From NCBI GenBank assembly GCA_032622095.1, contig CP136064.1:247289827-247353826 (forward strand): 64,000 nucleotides of DNA, given 5' to 3'. This document shows positions 1 through 11,671 of the stretch, piece after piece. The notes below the pieces were generated by a model, which did no database searches, was not told where the DNA came from, and was given only the letters and a program-made list of their open reading frames with translations. Position 1 is the first letter of the stretch, and each line of letters opens with the position of its first letter. This stretch comes from Siphonodentalium dalli (Eukaryota; Mollusca; Scaphopoda; Gadilida; Siphonodentaliidae). A program made the translations under genes and the position numbers.

Positions 1-858
1 ATTGTTTGTTATGCGACTTCTCTGCGATTTCCCTGCGTGTTTCCGTTTCTCAGTTTTAATCGTCTTATAATTTGTGGAACCACTTTTGACGGTTGGGCAG
101 GCCCTTTTATACTCGTACACCACAATGTGGAGAATCAACGTAAGTATACCACATTTGTGGAGCGTTCACGCGCTACAGATGTGGTGTACCTCGTTGCCGT
201 AACTAAGAAAACAGGTGACATCTTAGAAACCAAAGGCGGAGCTAATTAATATGCATGAGATGACGTCACCCACAAGTTTGACGCGAGGCAAAATTGCGCG
301 AATACTTTTGATTGAATAAATGATATATAGTTAAACCGATGTAACACGATATGGTGCATAAAACGGTAGATTGAAAATGGTGAGTGAATTGTAGTTTTGA
401 TATAATTACGACTTGAAAATAGAAAACTTGAAAGTGTGAAAATTAACCAAAGAGGTTCCCGAAGGGTTGAATATTTGATTAGAACTTTAATAACTTTGAA
501 ATTATTTAAAGAATAGAATTTGAGATAATTTATGAATTATATTAATAATAAATACTGAAAATAGTTATAAACTATTAGTGAAGTATTTTAAATATATTTT
601 AACTTAATAATATAAATATTAATAATAACTTTTGCAAGTATTTATAATGATAAAGTATTACAGTACAGACATAATAACAATACAATCATGTCAATATTGA
701 ATATCAGATTTCACTACAGATTCCTCGTATTATGTAAATGCTAATATAAATTGAGAGGAAATTTCATAACCCATGCACCGCTGTGCCAACTTTGAACCAC
801 ACCGTTAGACTCATCGGGATGCATACATGTATATCTAATTGTGGTACCAATTTGTGAT
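1..858. other. AT-rich non-coding stretch
   Basis: No open frame here looks like a protein I recognise, and no RNA gene or tandem repeat is visible. From about 480 to 760 the sequence is very AT-rich. The only open frame (37-249, 70 aa) has no recognisable motif and I treat it as chance. Confidence 0.5.
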
Positions 859-1382
859 TAAAGGCACGGGCGACGTTCGTTGCAGAAATATTCATATTTG
901 TTCAAATCGCCATCAACAGAAGGAATATTAAAATATATATAGTTTTGTTCATATACCAAACACAATCAGCGCGTAAATAGTATATTGTCGTCAAGGCGTA
1001 CGATGGTGTACGTAAACAAGAACCTGCTCGTGTTTCAGAAGTTTTGCTTCTGTTTACATAACACAGCGCAATTCTATTTGTTAATCACACACAAATAATA
1101 TAAACGCTTTTTATTATTTTCATATCAGGAAAACAGTAGCAAATATCGCTCTTTATGTTTACCATATCCGGATCTAAACAAAAGCCAGGTTCTGTAACGT
1201 TTTTTACATTTGTTCACATAACAAAAGAAAAAACATTTGACAATAACATACTATTTATGCCATATTTCTGATTGGTATAAGAACAAAGTCTGTCTATATT
1301 TTACTATTATTTCTGTTTATGGCGGTTTTTGACGGAGGTGAATATTTTAACAGCATACCCACCGCCATCGCCGCCCGTATCT
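859..1382. repeat. Dispersed repeat, copy 1 (about 520 bp)
   Basis: This block aligns almost end to end, in the same orientation, with 48041-48562, with scattered substitutions and small indels. It contains no open frame and no obvious terminal inverted repeats. The sharp edges and similar length of both copies suggest a dispersed non-autonomous element. Copy 2 is enclosed by 91-bp direct repeats that are absent here. The family is unknown to me. Confidence 0.75.
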
Positions 1383-1469
1383 ATAATCGATTCTGATAAA
1401 TAACTAAAGCGTACTTTGAAGAAATCTTGTTGTTAATTCAGCACGGGGATAACAATTATCCTCCTGCAA

Positions 1470-1660
1470 ATAGGTTCATATAGGGCCTAAATATTCACCG
1501 AGGTTCATATTTGACTATTTGATTCTGAAATAAGCCTATATAGAACTTATACCCGTTATTCTGTTGAACGGCGCGGGCCGCAGTGAACACACATTATAAA
1601 CACTGTGGAGGATCTCGAAAACCCATTCCGCACGAGCTAATGCCGATTCCGTTATGAGTT
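1470..1660. repeat. Dispersed repeat fragment related to 2905-3170 and 8105-8415
   Basis: The stretch with the repeated 'aggttcatat' words and the 'cccgttattc(t/c)gttgaa' segment recurs at about 8105-8215. The 1604-1650 part, containing 'gatcctccacagtg' on its reverse strand, recurs inverted at about 2905-2955. The copies at 1.5 and 2.9 kb therefore face each other, as the ends of a larger element might. I see no coding potential. Confidence 0.5.
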
Positions 1661-2155
1661 ATTCCACTATTCGACCCCTGGCAATCTTTAAATTTACCAG
1701 CCGAAAAACTTTAAAACTCAGATATAACGTAAGTTTAATAACATATTGTGCCACCAATTAAGCCAGCAAAATGTTGAAAACGGTGATCTGTGTTTTCGCT
1801 CCGATTCCCGCCCTGTATGTTCGGTTGTCGCCTGAGTAAGTTCAATTGTCGACATAGAAATGCTCTTTATAATTCGAATAGAAACGTCCAATTTTCTAGC
1901 GATAAACAGCTCCATGGGGCGGCCCTTAGTTTTTGTCATCACAATGATGACAGTATTAATGGGACAAGCAGTCAGACTCTTTATGCACTACATTTTCGGA
2001 TAATGTTATCAAAATTATCGATGTCCTTTAAAGGGTTCAACGTTTCAAATGTGACACCAAACGATGCTATTACATGACCAGATATTCTATACACATAGTT
2101 TGCAATCCTAAAATTATATTTCCAAATTTTGAAAACCTGACGCTGTTATACCATC
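1661..2155. other. Non-coding stretch
   Basis: Overlapping open frames of 74-95 aa occur on both strands (1718-2077), but neither shows a domain or a biased composition, and they overlap antiparallel. I see no supported gene here. Confidence 0.4.
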
Positions 2156-2290
2156 CGCCTGGATACCCCGAATCACCACACCCAATGTGGTTGAAATCGG
2201 TCCAGAGGTCTGGGAGCAAAGTTGCGAACAGACAGACGGACAGATAGATAGACAGATATTATACGCTTATATAAACAGATATACATGTAA
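2156..2290 (+). repeat. Short copy of the 'GAAATCGG...CGAACAGACAGAC' repeat end
   Basis: The words 'ttgaaatcggtccag', then 'gcgaacagacagac' and a (gata)n/(gaca)n tail have the same layout as the repeat ends at 32370-32440 and, in reverse, at 9605-9680 and 10400-10450. In this window that layout is tied to Penelope-like elements. This is a short diverged copy with no coding part. Confidence 0.5.
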
Positions 2291-2904
2291 TGCATCAAAT
2301 TTGGTAATTTATGGTAAAGCATCTTGCAGAAAATCTATCACAAACAAAGTGATGAACAGCGCGTGAAACTCGTGTTGAGAGACATGCCCTTTGGCAGATT
2401 GATTTAAACCCAGAATGAGATCGGATTGGTGGTCCATGAGCGATATTTGAATGAATAAATCCAATGAGCGTGTACGCGTTAGCGATAATTTATGACGTGT
2501 CAATAACCATTATATCTGCCTGTCTTTTGGTCCGATTGGTAAGAGGGTAGTTTGACTGCATGTTCATATCACCGAATAGAGTTGTCAGTTAGCTGGCAAC
2601 TGAACGACAAAAAAACGCCCCCTTAGATCCGGTTTGGCTGGACCGCCAATGTAGATTTAAACCAGGTTTAAACTCGGAGGTTTAAACCAGAGATGACGAT
2701 CCGGCGTTGTACATTGGTTCATCATGCTATATATGGGACTAAAGAATAACTATGCGAAGAATAAAATACCTTGGAAACATGTCTTATCTTTTGAATATGT
2801 CATCACATATGTTGCTCCCTCACAATACACCAATTAGTAAACATGGTCGTGGAAAATCGTGCATTCTTTCGCGGAATCTGATCTTCTACCGCTCGGAATG
2901 GGAA
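2291..2904. other. Non-coding stretch
   Basis: No gene recognised. About 2645-2695 contains a small inverted motif around 'ggtttaaac'. The open frames on either strand are short and have no motifs. Confidence 0.4.
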
Positions 2905-3172
2905 TTTTGCTCTGGCGGAATGGGTTTTCGAGGAACAGATCCTCCACAGTGATTATAAAGAGGGTAGTCGTGTCGAAGACAAAAGTAGATTAAATAGTGC
3001 CTATATGAGCTTATTTCGAATTGAATTAAGCTCTATACGGGCTTATTATGAACCACATTTTACGGCCATATAGAGCGTGTTTTATCCTCAAATATGCTCT
3101 ATATAGGCCTAAAACGCGACATTCAAAATAAGCCCCTAATGTGCATATTTTCAAGAGAACGGGCTGAATACT
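2905..3172. repeat. Dispersed repeat, copy with palindromic 'gctctatatgggc' words
   Basis: This block recurs, diverged, at about 8205-8420. Both contain alternating forward and reverse versions of a 'gctctatat(a/g)ggct' word, so the element can fold on itself. Its left 50 bp are an inverted copy of 1604-1650. It is non-coding. Confidence 0.6.
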
Positions 3173-3267
3173 GTAATACTTGTCTGCCATCTATAAATAG
3201 TTTTCAGTGAATTATTTTTTATGAAATCAGGAACAAACCGGAGCAGCATCGGAACGACCCATCACCG

Positions 3268-3716
3268 AAAATCAACAAGGAGCGACAATCAACAAGGAGT
3301 GACAATCAACAAGGAGCGAAAATCAACAAGGAGCGACAATCAACAAGGAGTGACAATCAACAAGGAGTGACATCGCTTGGAACAGATGCACGAGCCCCAG
3401 TAAAATCAACAAGGAGCGACAATCAACAAGGAGTGACAATCAACAAGGAGCGAAAATCAACAAGGAGCGACAATCAACAAGGAGTGACAATCAACAAGGA
3501 GTGACATCGCTTGGAACAGATGCACGAGCCCCAGTAAAATCAACAAGGAGCGACAATCAACAAGGAGTGACAATCAACAAGGAGCGAAAATCAACAAGGA
3601 GCGACAATCAACAAGGAGTGACAATCAACAAGGAGCGAAAATCAACAAGGAGCGACAATCAACAAGGAGTGACAATCAACAAGGAGTGACATCGCTTGGA
3701 ACAGATGTACGAGCCC
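3268..3716. repeat. 17-bp minisatellite with higher-order structure
   Basis: The units are 17 bp (core 'caatcaacaaggag' plus (c/t)ga or cga/aaa variants). Groups of units are separated by a spacer of about 35 bp beginning 'catcgcttggaacagatg', seen at 3371, 3505 and 3690. The spacings are 134 and 185 bp, a difference of 51 (3 x 17). Three 17-bp units restore the reading frame, so a repetitive 17-residue frame stays open (3501-3689); this follows from the period and is not evidence of a gene. Confidence 0.9.
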
Positions 3717-4349
3717 CAATGCGTTACTTGTGAGTAGCATACACGGTATGGGTACCCATGGAACGGGTGTAAACATATACAAAAGGTGCAGGTACATTAA
3801 CGAGTCTGGACGAATGGCATAGTTTAACATGCACACAATTATTATAGTATATATAGCCTATTAAGAATCAAACAACCGTGTTAAACCAAAGCCGCGAGCC
3901 GTCTTTCGGCTTTATCGACGGTGGAGGAAATTCTATATGAGTGGTTTATTTCTTTATTTATACGTGACTTCTATCGGGGATAAATCATTTTCTTACTTTG
4001 TCAATATTTGTTAAACGTGGAGACAAATTCTGATTTGACAAGAAATTGAGGCAATATAATCATAAAACGTGTATATACAAATGATACTACTGTGGACATT
4101 ATTATACAAGACTGCAATGTTCGTATCGTACATCATATTTACAACTTGGAATTGATCAACGCTGCACATAGAATAAAACTTCTTTTTCGGAGATTTTAGT
4201 GTCCAGAGGTAAGCCTTATGAATATATTAATTTATATATTGGGGTTTAAAGTCTCTTTCAGCAGTCGGGGCTATATATCACAACGTTACCTGTTGTATTG
4301 GTGGGGGGGGGGGGGGGGGTCCGTGCACTAAGGTAAATCTAGCAGTGGT
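3717..4349. other. Non-coding stretch with a 17-G homopolymer
   Basis: No gene seen. A run of 17 G lies at 4303-4319. It could support a G-quadruplex and is also a likely place for sequencing length error. Confidence 0.5.
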
Positions 4350-4573
4350 TTTATTGGTTAGAAGAATGACCCATTGTGCCCGGCGAAACCACCGACCTCG
4401 GTTGGTAACAGGCAACTCCCCCAGATAGCGATATGGGATACACATTCAGTACCGTAATGACCGGGAATTGAACCCATATCGCTATCGCTGGAGAGCGAGT
4501 CGGTCTGGAGCAGAGCCCCTTAGTAGTGATAATGTGCTCAGTCGGTAAGGGCCCCTTACCGTCTGAGCACATT
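4350..4573 (-). mobile_element. tRNA-derived SINE-like sequence
   Basis: Read on the minus strand, it contains 'gggttcaattcccgg' (about 4458-4472). This is a near-canonical tRNA T-arm/B box with its closing stem. Upstream lies an A-box-like 'gctcagacggtaagg' near 4560. The A-to-B spacing is about 95 bp, longer than in a real tRNA, and no full cloverleaf forms. The 3' part contains 'gaggtcggtggtttcgccgg', which I read as a SINE body. I call it a tRNA-derived SINE or fragment, not a tRNA gene. Confidence 0.5.
4522..4573. repeat. Perfect-arm hairpin
   Basis: The arm 'gataatgtgctcag' continues through 'cggtaaggg' and is mirrored by 'cccttaccg' and 'ctgagcacattatc'. One mismatch lies near the loop and the spacer is only a few bases. 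This is a strong inverted repeat at the head of the SINE-like sequence. Confidence 0.75.
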
Positions 4574-4603
4574 ATCTGCTTTTAATAGAACTTGTTTTAT
4601 GTA

Positions 4604-4711
4604 GATAATCTGCTTAGTATCGCCTCATGTTGAGTCGATAATGTGCTAAACATGAGAGCATTTTAGTGACAGTATCGACTCATAATGAGGCGCTTCTAAG
4701 CAGATTATGTG
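4604..4711. repeat. Inverted repeat around 4640-4675
   Basis: The left arm (about 4604-4640, starting 'gataatctgcttag') pairs with the right arm (about 4674-4709, ending 'ctaagcagattat'). A spacer of about 33 bp contains 'gtgctaaacatgag'. It shares the 'ataatgtgc' words with the adjacent hairpin, so the two may belong to one fold-back element. Confidence 0.6.
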
Positions 4712-6012
4712 CGGACAGTGACACAAATAAGCCAACTCACGATTATTCAGGTGTACGCACTTTAACATGTGTTTTCACTCTGGCTCCCGCCGTACAACGA
4801 AATAACGGCTATGACTCCATTATATGCTTTTTTCAGAATAAAATAATCACATTATAGGTCGATATATGTGCGTATATCTGCGAGGATATGTTGAGCCACT
4901 GAGCCCCCCCCCCCTTGGAAATATAACATTATCATTAGTCGATTGTAAGTACTAAAAATGGTGTATCTCTTCCCGGAACTTTCTGTATAAATGTTTGGGG
5001 TAAATTTTAAGCAGAGAAGGAAAGAGAGAACTGGCAACAGGTGCTTCTGCAACTTGTGAACTGGAACATAAAATGTGGCTATTTTTAGAAAATTACGGGA
5101 TTTTTTATTGGAGCTCTATATCTTTTAAAAGCAATTTTTATGCGAAATATGTTCAAAACCAGATAAATATTTGGTGTTTTGGTAATAATTGTTGAAATGT
5201 ACCTGTAAAAGGGGTTATGTTGTTGGAAATGCTGCCGGTAAGGGAGTTCCTTTGAAGTGCCATTTTCGGAATGTATCCATGCAATCATATGTTTTTTTTT
5301 ATTCTGACCGGGAGATGGGGATCGGTGTTAGTTATAATTAAAGAATCACTAATGATTATTAAACCCTTCGAATTTATAACCAAGAAGTTACAACTCAATG
5401 GACAAGCACTTTAAACGTCAACTTCGACAGTTATCACTTCTGCAAACATGGTCATTTTGATTACGCCCTCCATGGTGTAGGCTGCAAGGCTCATCTGCCG
5501 TGCCCGTGGAGCTATGGAGCAAATATGATTAAAATGTACTAGCTATATTGCGTACCAGTTAGACTTTTTTACATGATGTATGTATTCGCGGATGTCTCAT
5601 TGTTGCGATATGTAACTTTTATGACCGCGTTCATTGCTTTCGATAATTAGGTGTGAACAATGACAGGGCCACTCTTGCAGTACTGCGGGAACATAATGCA
5701 TATTGTAACAGTTAAAATTGCTGGAATCTAGACTAAAGGTCGTATTGCGAAGTATCGGGTGTATTTAATCCGATTAGTAGATATTTGTGTTCGGATTTAG
5801 AGGCTTTCTGGTGTAGTGAATGAGAAACCTTCAGTGATAAGCCGTAGTTGTTGTAATAATTTGAACGATTAGCCGTTTTAACGGAATTCTGAGGTGGTGC
5901 ATTCATGAAACCAACATATTTTATATTGTCTATATGCCTAATAATACGATATTGAGGGCGTTACCATTTCTGACTTGTTTTCTTGTCTATACTGCCAAAG
6001 TGTTGTTCGGAA
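4712..6012. other. Non-coding stretch
   Basis: I see no gene, RNA or clear repeat. A poly-C run of 10 lies at about 4905. The open frames here are 60-70 aa and have no motifs. Confidence 0.4.
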
Positions 6013-7945
6013 TCGATGTAACGAGGTGTCCCCTATATGTATCGATGTAACGAGATGTCCCCTATAAATCGATGTGACGAGCTGTCCCCTATATGTAACG
6101 AGATGTCCCTATATGTAACGAGATGTCCCCTATAAATCGACGTGACGCGCTGTCCCCTATATGTAACGAGATGTCCCTATATGTAACGGGATGTCCCCTA
6201 TATGTAACGAGATGTTACCTATATGTAACTAGATGTCCCATATATGTAACGAGATGCCCCCGATATGTAACGAGATGTCCCCTATATGTAACGAGATGTC
6301 CATTATATGTATCGACGAAACGAGACGTCCTCTATATGTAACGAGATGCCCCTATATGTAACGAGATGTCCCTATATGTAACGAGATGTCCACTATATGT
6401 AAAGAGATGCCCCTATATGTAACGAGATGCCCCCTATATGTAACGAGATGTCCCATATATGCAACGAGATGTCCCTATATGCAACGAGATTTCCCCTATA
6501 TGTAACGAGATGTCCACTATGTGTAACGAGATGTCCACTATGTGTAACGAGATGTCCCCTATATGTAACGAGATGCCCCTATATGTAAACGAGATGTCCC
6601 CTATATGTAACGAGATCTCCCCTATATGTAACGAGATGTCCCCTATATGTATCGACATAACGAGATGTCCCCTATATGTAACGAGATGCCCTATATGTAA
6701 CGAGATGCCCCTATATGTCCCATATATGTAACGAGATGTCCCCTATATGTAAAGAGATGCCCCTATATGTAACGAGATGCGCCTATATGTAACGAGATGT
6801 ACCATATATGTAACGAGATGTTCCCTATGTGTAACGAGATGCCCCTATATGTAACGAGATGTCCCATATATATAACGAGATGCCCCTATATGTAACGAGA
6901 TGTCCCCTATATGTATCAAGATGTCCCCTATATGTATCGATGTAATGAGATGTCCCCTATATGTAACGAGATGTCCCCTATATGTAACGAGATGTTCCCT
7001 ATATGTATCGATATAATGAGATGTCCCCTATATGTATCGATCTAATGAGATGTCCCTTATAAATCGATGTGACGAGATGCCCCCTATATGTAACGAGATG
7101 CTCCCTATATGTAACGAGATGTCCCATATATGTATCGATGTAATGAGATGTCCCCTATATGTAACGAGATGTCCCCTATATGTAACGAGATGTCTCCTAT
7201 ATGTATCGGTGTAATGATATGTCCCATATATCTAACGAGATGTCCCCTATATGTAACGATGTAATGAGATGTCCACAATATGTAACGAGATGTCCCCTAT
7301 ATGTATCGATGTAATGAGATGTCCACAATATGTAACGAGATATCCCATATATGTATCGATGTAATGAGATGTCCCCTATATGTAACGAGATGTCCCCTAT
7401 ATGTAACGAGATGTCCCCTATATGTGTCGATGTAATGAGATGTCCCCTATATGTAACGAGATGTCCCCTATATGTAACGAGATGTTCCCTATATGTATCG
7501 ATGTATTGAGATGTCCCCTGTATGCAACGAGATTCCCCCTATATGTAATGAGATGTCCCCTATATGTAACGAGATGTCCCCTATATGTAACGAGATGTCC
7601 CCTATATGTAACGAGATGTCCCCTGTATGTAACGAGATGTCCCCTATATGTATCGATGTATTGAGATGTCCCCTATATGTAACGAGATGCCCCTATATGT
7701 AACGAGATGCCCCTATATGTAACGAGATGCCCCTATATGTAACGAGATTCCCCTATATGTAATGAGATGTCCCCTATATGTATCGATGTAACGAGATGCC
7801 CCCTATATGTATCGATATAATGAGATGTCCCCTATGTGTATCGATGTAATGAGATGTCCCTATATGTAACGAGATGTCCCCTATATGTATCGATATAATG
7901 AGATGTCCCCTATGTGTATCGATGTAATGAGATGTCCCCTATATG
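6013..7945. repeat. 1.9-kb satellite of about 21-bp units
   Basis: About 90 head-to-tail units with consensus core 'cgagatgtcccctatatgta' (unit 21 bp with 20- and 22-bp variants). Variant units carry 'atcgatgtaatgag' or 'atcgatgtgacgag' in place of 'aacgag'. Clusters such as the 'atcgatgtaatgag' variant recur at intervals, which suggests local higher-order amplification. Because 21 is a multiple of 3, repetitive frames encoding heptapeptides (MSPICNE-like on +, HIGDISL-like on -) stay open for 60-90 codons. They break wherever a 20- or 22-bp unit occurs, so I do not call them genes. Confidence 0.95.
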
Positions 7946-8104
7946 CGGCAAATATCTCTGCGTTCTCCCGCAGTCTTCTCTCTGTGATACATATGCTGCC
8001 ATTCACCTTAGAATCAGTACAACCTACAATTAGCAGTACATCTAGTATGACCTAAGTTTTCATCATATTGATATACATCTTCTCAACATATCCTCCAGAA
8101 AATT
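7946..8104. other. Short unique spacer
   Basis: Nothing recognised between the end of the satellite and the next dispersed repeat. Confidence 0.4.
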
Positions 8105-8418
8105 GGTTCATATAAAATCTAAATATACACATAGGTTCATAGTAGACTTATTTGATTCAGAATTAAGCTAATACCCGTTATTCCGTTGAATGGCCGCAGT
8201 GAACACAGATTATAAAGAGCGTCCTTCTGGTAAGTCGTGTCAATGAAAAAAGTAGTTTAAATAGTGCCTATATGAGCTTTTTTTCGCATTGAAATAAGCT
8301 CTATATGGGCTTATTTTGAACGAGACAGCTTATATAGAGCGTATTTTTCCTATAGACGGGCCTAAGGCACCACATTCAAAATAAGCCCGTATTGTGCTTA
8401 TTTTCACGAGAACAGGCT
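8105..8418. repeat. Dispersed repeat, second copy of the 1.5/2.9-kb family
   Basis: 8105-8215 matches 1470-1590, and 8210-8418 matches 2950-3172, both in direct orientation. The two halves that are apart at 1.5 and 2.9 kb are therefore contiguous here, which suggests this is closer to the undisturbed arrangement of the family. It is non-coding. Confidence 0.6.
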
Positions 8419-9491
8419 GATCTTCTTAGATCAAAATTATTATTTCATACGCCGCAGTGTATATATGTGTTGTTTTAGGGGGTGAACTCCATTCTGTTTT
8501 AGAATGTGTCGTAACTAAAGATCTCAGAGAATTACAACCCACAATATGATTGGAGATATCCAGGTTTATATAATTTCAACAGAGGAGAAAAATGTGATAA
8601 CAAACAATTTATCTATATTTTTTATACTTAGAACAAGGGTTTTATTGAATCATTTATGAGAGATAAACGATCTAACTCGGACACATGTAACATAGTTAGA
8701 AGAAGGTGCAATGCCTATAAAACAATATGTGTACAGAGAAACTGTACGAGAATTTAATTAATAACTAAGTTAACATATTTTAAAATAAAACGTGTACTAA
8801 AAGTTAAATTATAATAGAGGCTAACTGTTGTGATTAATAATAGTGAATGGCGCTTACGCAAGACGGGGGGGGGGGGGGTATAGCTACATCCGCGATAAAT
8901 AATGTGTATCGCTAGGTTTTGAATAAAGACATTCGATTGTAATTCAGGATTAACAGAGATAGATAGATATGCTTTATTCTCTCATCCAAATAAACACATG
9001 GAAATTACATGTAACGGATATTGAGAAACAGAGTTATATACAATAAGAGCACGACATGAATGCAAAATGATGATAGAAATGGGCAGATAAAATGCAAATG
9101 GAAAAGCTTTTTAGACGTGCGCATATTTCAATATCCCTATATCTAATTTTGAGTATATATTAGCTTTTAGCAAACTATTTCCGTGTGATTTACTCCATGC
9201 ATATCCGGGAACACATAACTTTCGAATGTTCGCTTAAGTATAACCGATGGTTCATAATATGGGACGACTAATCATTGGCTGCGGACACACGTACCACAGT
9301 AGCGATGACAGAGTAGGTGTGACAATTTATTATGGTGGAGTTTAGTGACAATTGGTCGCCATAATTCTGTGCCATATCAAGCCATGTTGCCCGCTGAGTT
9401 TCCGCACAATGAGTTGACTGGACCAATTAACCCATTCCGTTTCACCAAGGTTGATCTCTGCTCATTACATTTTGCTACATTGTATTCTCTA

Positions 9492-9493
<2 letters not shown>
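8419..9493. other. Non-coding stretch with a 14-G run
   Basis: No gene recognised. A run of 14 G occupies 8865-8878. The long open frame that begins at 9345 is carried through a TA microsatellite and does not resemble a protein. Confidence 0.45.

Positions 9494-9563
<70 letters not shown>
9494..9563. repeat. (TA)n microsatellite
   Basis: About 70 bp of nearly pure TA dinucleotide. It marks the head of the first unit of the compound repeat that follows. The same TA tract, of different length, heads the other units. Confidence 0.97.
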
Positions 9564-9565
<2 letters not shown>

Positions 9566-10348
9566 ATTATATATTTTGGAAGATCTGTCTGTGTATCTGT
9601 GGTCTGTCTGTGGTCTGTGTGTTCGCGATGAACTCGAAAACGGCCGACCCGATTTCGATGAAACTTGGTATGTGGGGGTATTTTCGGCCGGGGGGTGGCA
9701 TAGGCATATTTATTTTCAGATCCGAGGTAAACTTTTCACGTGCCGAGGTCAAATCTGTATTTACGCTGTGTTACGGGACTTTCATTTGAGTTCGGTGCTT
9801 ACAAATCGATTCGAAACAGCGCGAATAATTAAATGCCAGTCATAATAATGACACTGTGAGAATCTTTCGTGTTTCCTCTTTCCAACGATATATAATGCGT
9901 ATGTATCCGTTTTAGTGATCTGCCTCAATTATCAAGAAGAAGTGGTACTATCTTCCATCAGGATAAAAACAATGCGTAACTTCTATGACGTCGTTAGAGT
10001 TCATAACGTTAGATCACGTTAACGCTTAACCGGCCGATGCATTTGACTGTTTCAGACGTCTTGGCGATATCTCGGGCACCGATGGTAATTTATCTTTACG
10101 TTGAAACTTGATAATTAATGAGCGTGTGTATATGAGGCGCGTTTATATTCTTGAGTGGAAATCAAATCGGGTTAAAAGGTCAAATCGGGTAAAACCGGAT
10201 TGATTTCGACGGGTACTTTTGTCGGGTACTTTTGTTCGGGCAGTGTTTTGGACGGGTCAAATCGTGACCCCACTTGACATTGGCCTTCAAAATAGACAAT
10301 TCAAGGTCAAACCCCGGACGAAGTCGGGTCACCTTCTAGTATATATAT
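9564..10348 (-). repeat. Compound microsatellite-linked repeat, unit 1
   Basis: The unit starts 'tattttggaagatctgtctg', followed by a TG/TCTG-rich stretch, 'gatgaactcgaaaacggcc', 'gatttcgatgaaacttggta' and 'ttttcggccg'. A body follows with 'caaggtca' words, and it ends 'cggacgaagtcgggtcacc' plus 'ttctagtatata'. 9800-10180 is almost the same as 11940-12270. The orientation is opposite to the Penelope-like copies at 18.8 and 29.2 kb, whose flanks carry the reverse complement of the same words. It is non-coding and probably derived from the repeated ends of such elements. Confidence 0.75.
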
Positions 10349-10957
10349 ATTTTGGAAGATCTGTCTGTCTGTGTGTCTGTCTGTGTGTCTGTGTGTTCGC
10401 GATGGACTCGAAAACGGCCGAACCGATTTCGATGAAACTTGGTATGTGGGGGTATTTTCGGCCGAGAACTGGCATGGGCCTATTAATTTGTCCGTGCGAC
10501 GTGACCTTGACCTTGAAATCGGGTAATTTCAAGGTCAAACGCCCGAATATCTCGGGATTTAGATGAAACTTGGTATGTGGGGGTATTTTCGGCCGAGGGG
10601 TGACATGAGCCTATTAATTTGCCTGTGCGACGTGACCTTGACCTTGAAATCGGGTAACTTCAAGGTCAAATCGCCAATTTTGATGGGATTTCGACGAAAT
10701 TTGATACGTGGGGTTACTTTTGTCCACTGATTGTTTTGGACGGGTCCAATCGTGACCCCGACCAGACCTTGACCTTCAAAATGATCAATTCAAGGTCAAA
10801 TCGGGTAAAACCGGATGGATTTCGACGGGCACGTTTGTCGGGTACTTTTGTCCGGGCAGTGTTTTTGGACTGGTCAAATCGTGACCCTACTTGACCTTGA
10901 CCTTCAAAATGGACAATTCAAGGTCAAAGCCCGGACGAAGTCGGGTCACCTTCTGGT
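10349..10957 (-). repeat. Compound repeat, unit 2 (rich in AGGTCA words)
   Basis: It has the same head and tail words as the neighbouring units. The middle contains at least six 'gaccttgaccttga' or 'ttcaaggtcaaa' words (for example near 10499, 10526, 10636, 10660, 10772 and 10897). The 'gaaacttggtatgtggg' module is repeated twice. I see no protein. Confidence 0.75.
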
Positions 10958-11671
10958 ATTATATATTTTGGAAGATCTGTCTGTGTGTGTGTGGTGGGTG
11001 TGTGTGTGTGTTCGCGATGAACTCGAAAACGGCCGACCCGATTTCGGTGAAACTTCGTATGTGAGGATACTATCGGCCGGGAAGTGGCATAGGCATATTA
11101 ATGTTCAGATCCGAGGTCAACTTTTCACGTGCCGAGGTCAAATCTGTTTTTACGCCGTTTTGCGCTAATATATTTCAGTTCGGTGCTCACAAATCGATTC
11201 GATATAGCGCGAATAATAAATTGCCAGTCATATAATCTGCACGATTAGAATCTGTGGCGCTTCCTCTTTCCAATGATGTATCACACGCCTGTGTACGTTT
11301 AAAGTTTCTACCTTAATTATCGAGAAGAACGCAGGACCATGCTTCGCTCATCGAAAAACATTCCGTAAATATATTACGCCGTCAACAGATCGTGACGTGA
11401 TCGCGTTTAACTCTTAACCGGCCGATGTCGCGTTAACTCATCACCGGCCGATGTAACCGCAAATGACATTGGGCAATATATATATCTCGGAACGGGTGGA
11501 GCTATCGACTTGAAATTTGCTATGTGAATGTATCTTGCCCCGGATACGAATTTTATCGGGTCGCCGAGCCCGTGCGACGCCAGCTTCGCGCATGCGCAGA
11601 CCAGATCTCGGAAACGGGTAGAGCTATCGAAATTTGGTTTTTGAATAGCCCGGACGAAGTCGGGTCACCTT
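10958..11671 (-). repeat. Compound repeat, unit 3, with an inverted copy of the 122-bp satellite monomer
   Basis: Head and tail are as in the other units. About 11492-11640 is the reverse complement of the 122-bp monomer that forms the 32.5-38 kb array ('cgcgcatgcgcagaccagat' is visible at about 11589). This shows that the satellite monomer is normally part of this compound element, and suggests the array grew out of one. Confidence 0.75.

Noticed and set aside
4440-4573. A genuine tRNA gene on the minus strand
   Set aside because: The B box is good, but the A box is too far away and no acceptor or anticodon arms can be drawn.
6123-7702. Several plus- and minus-strand open frames with repeated MSPICNE-like peptides
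   Set aside because: They exist only because the satellite unit is 21 bp. Starts and stops fall wherever a unit gains or loses a base, and both strands are equally open.
9345-9845. A 166-aa frame, the longest in the first 39 kb
   Set aside because: A third of it is an Ile-Tyr run from the TA microsatellite and the rest is the compound repeat.
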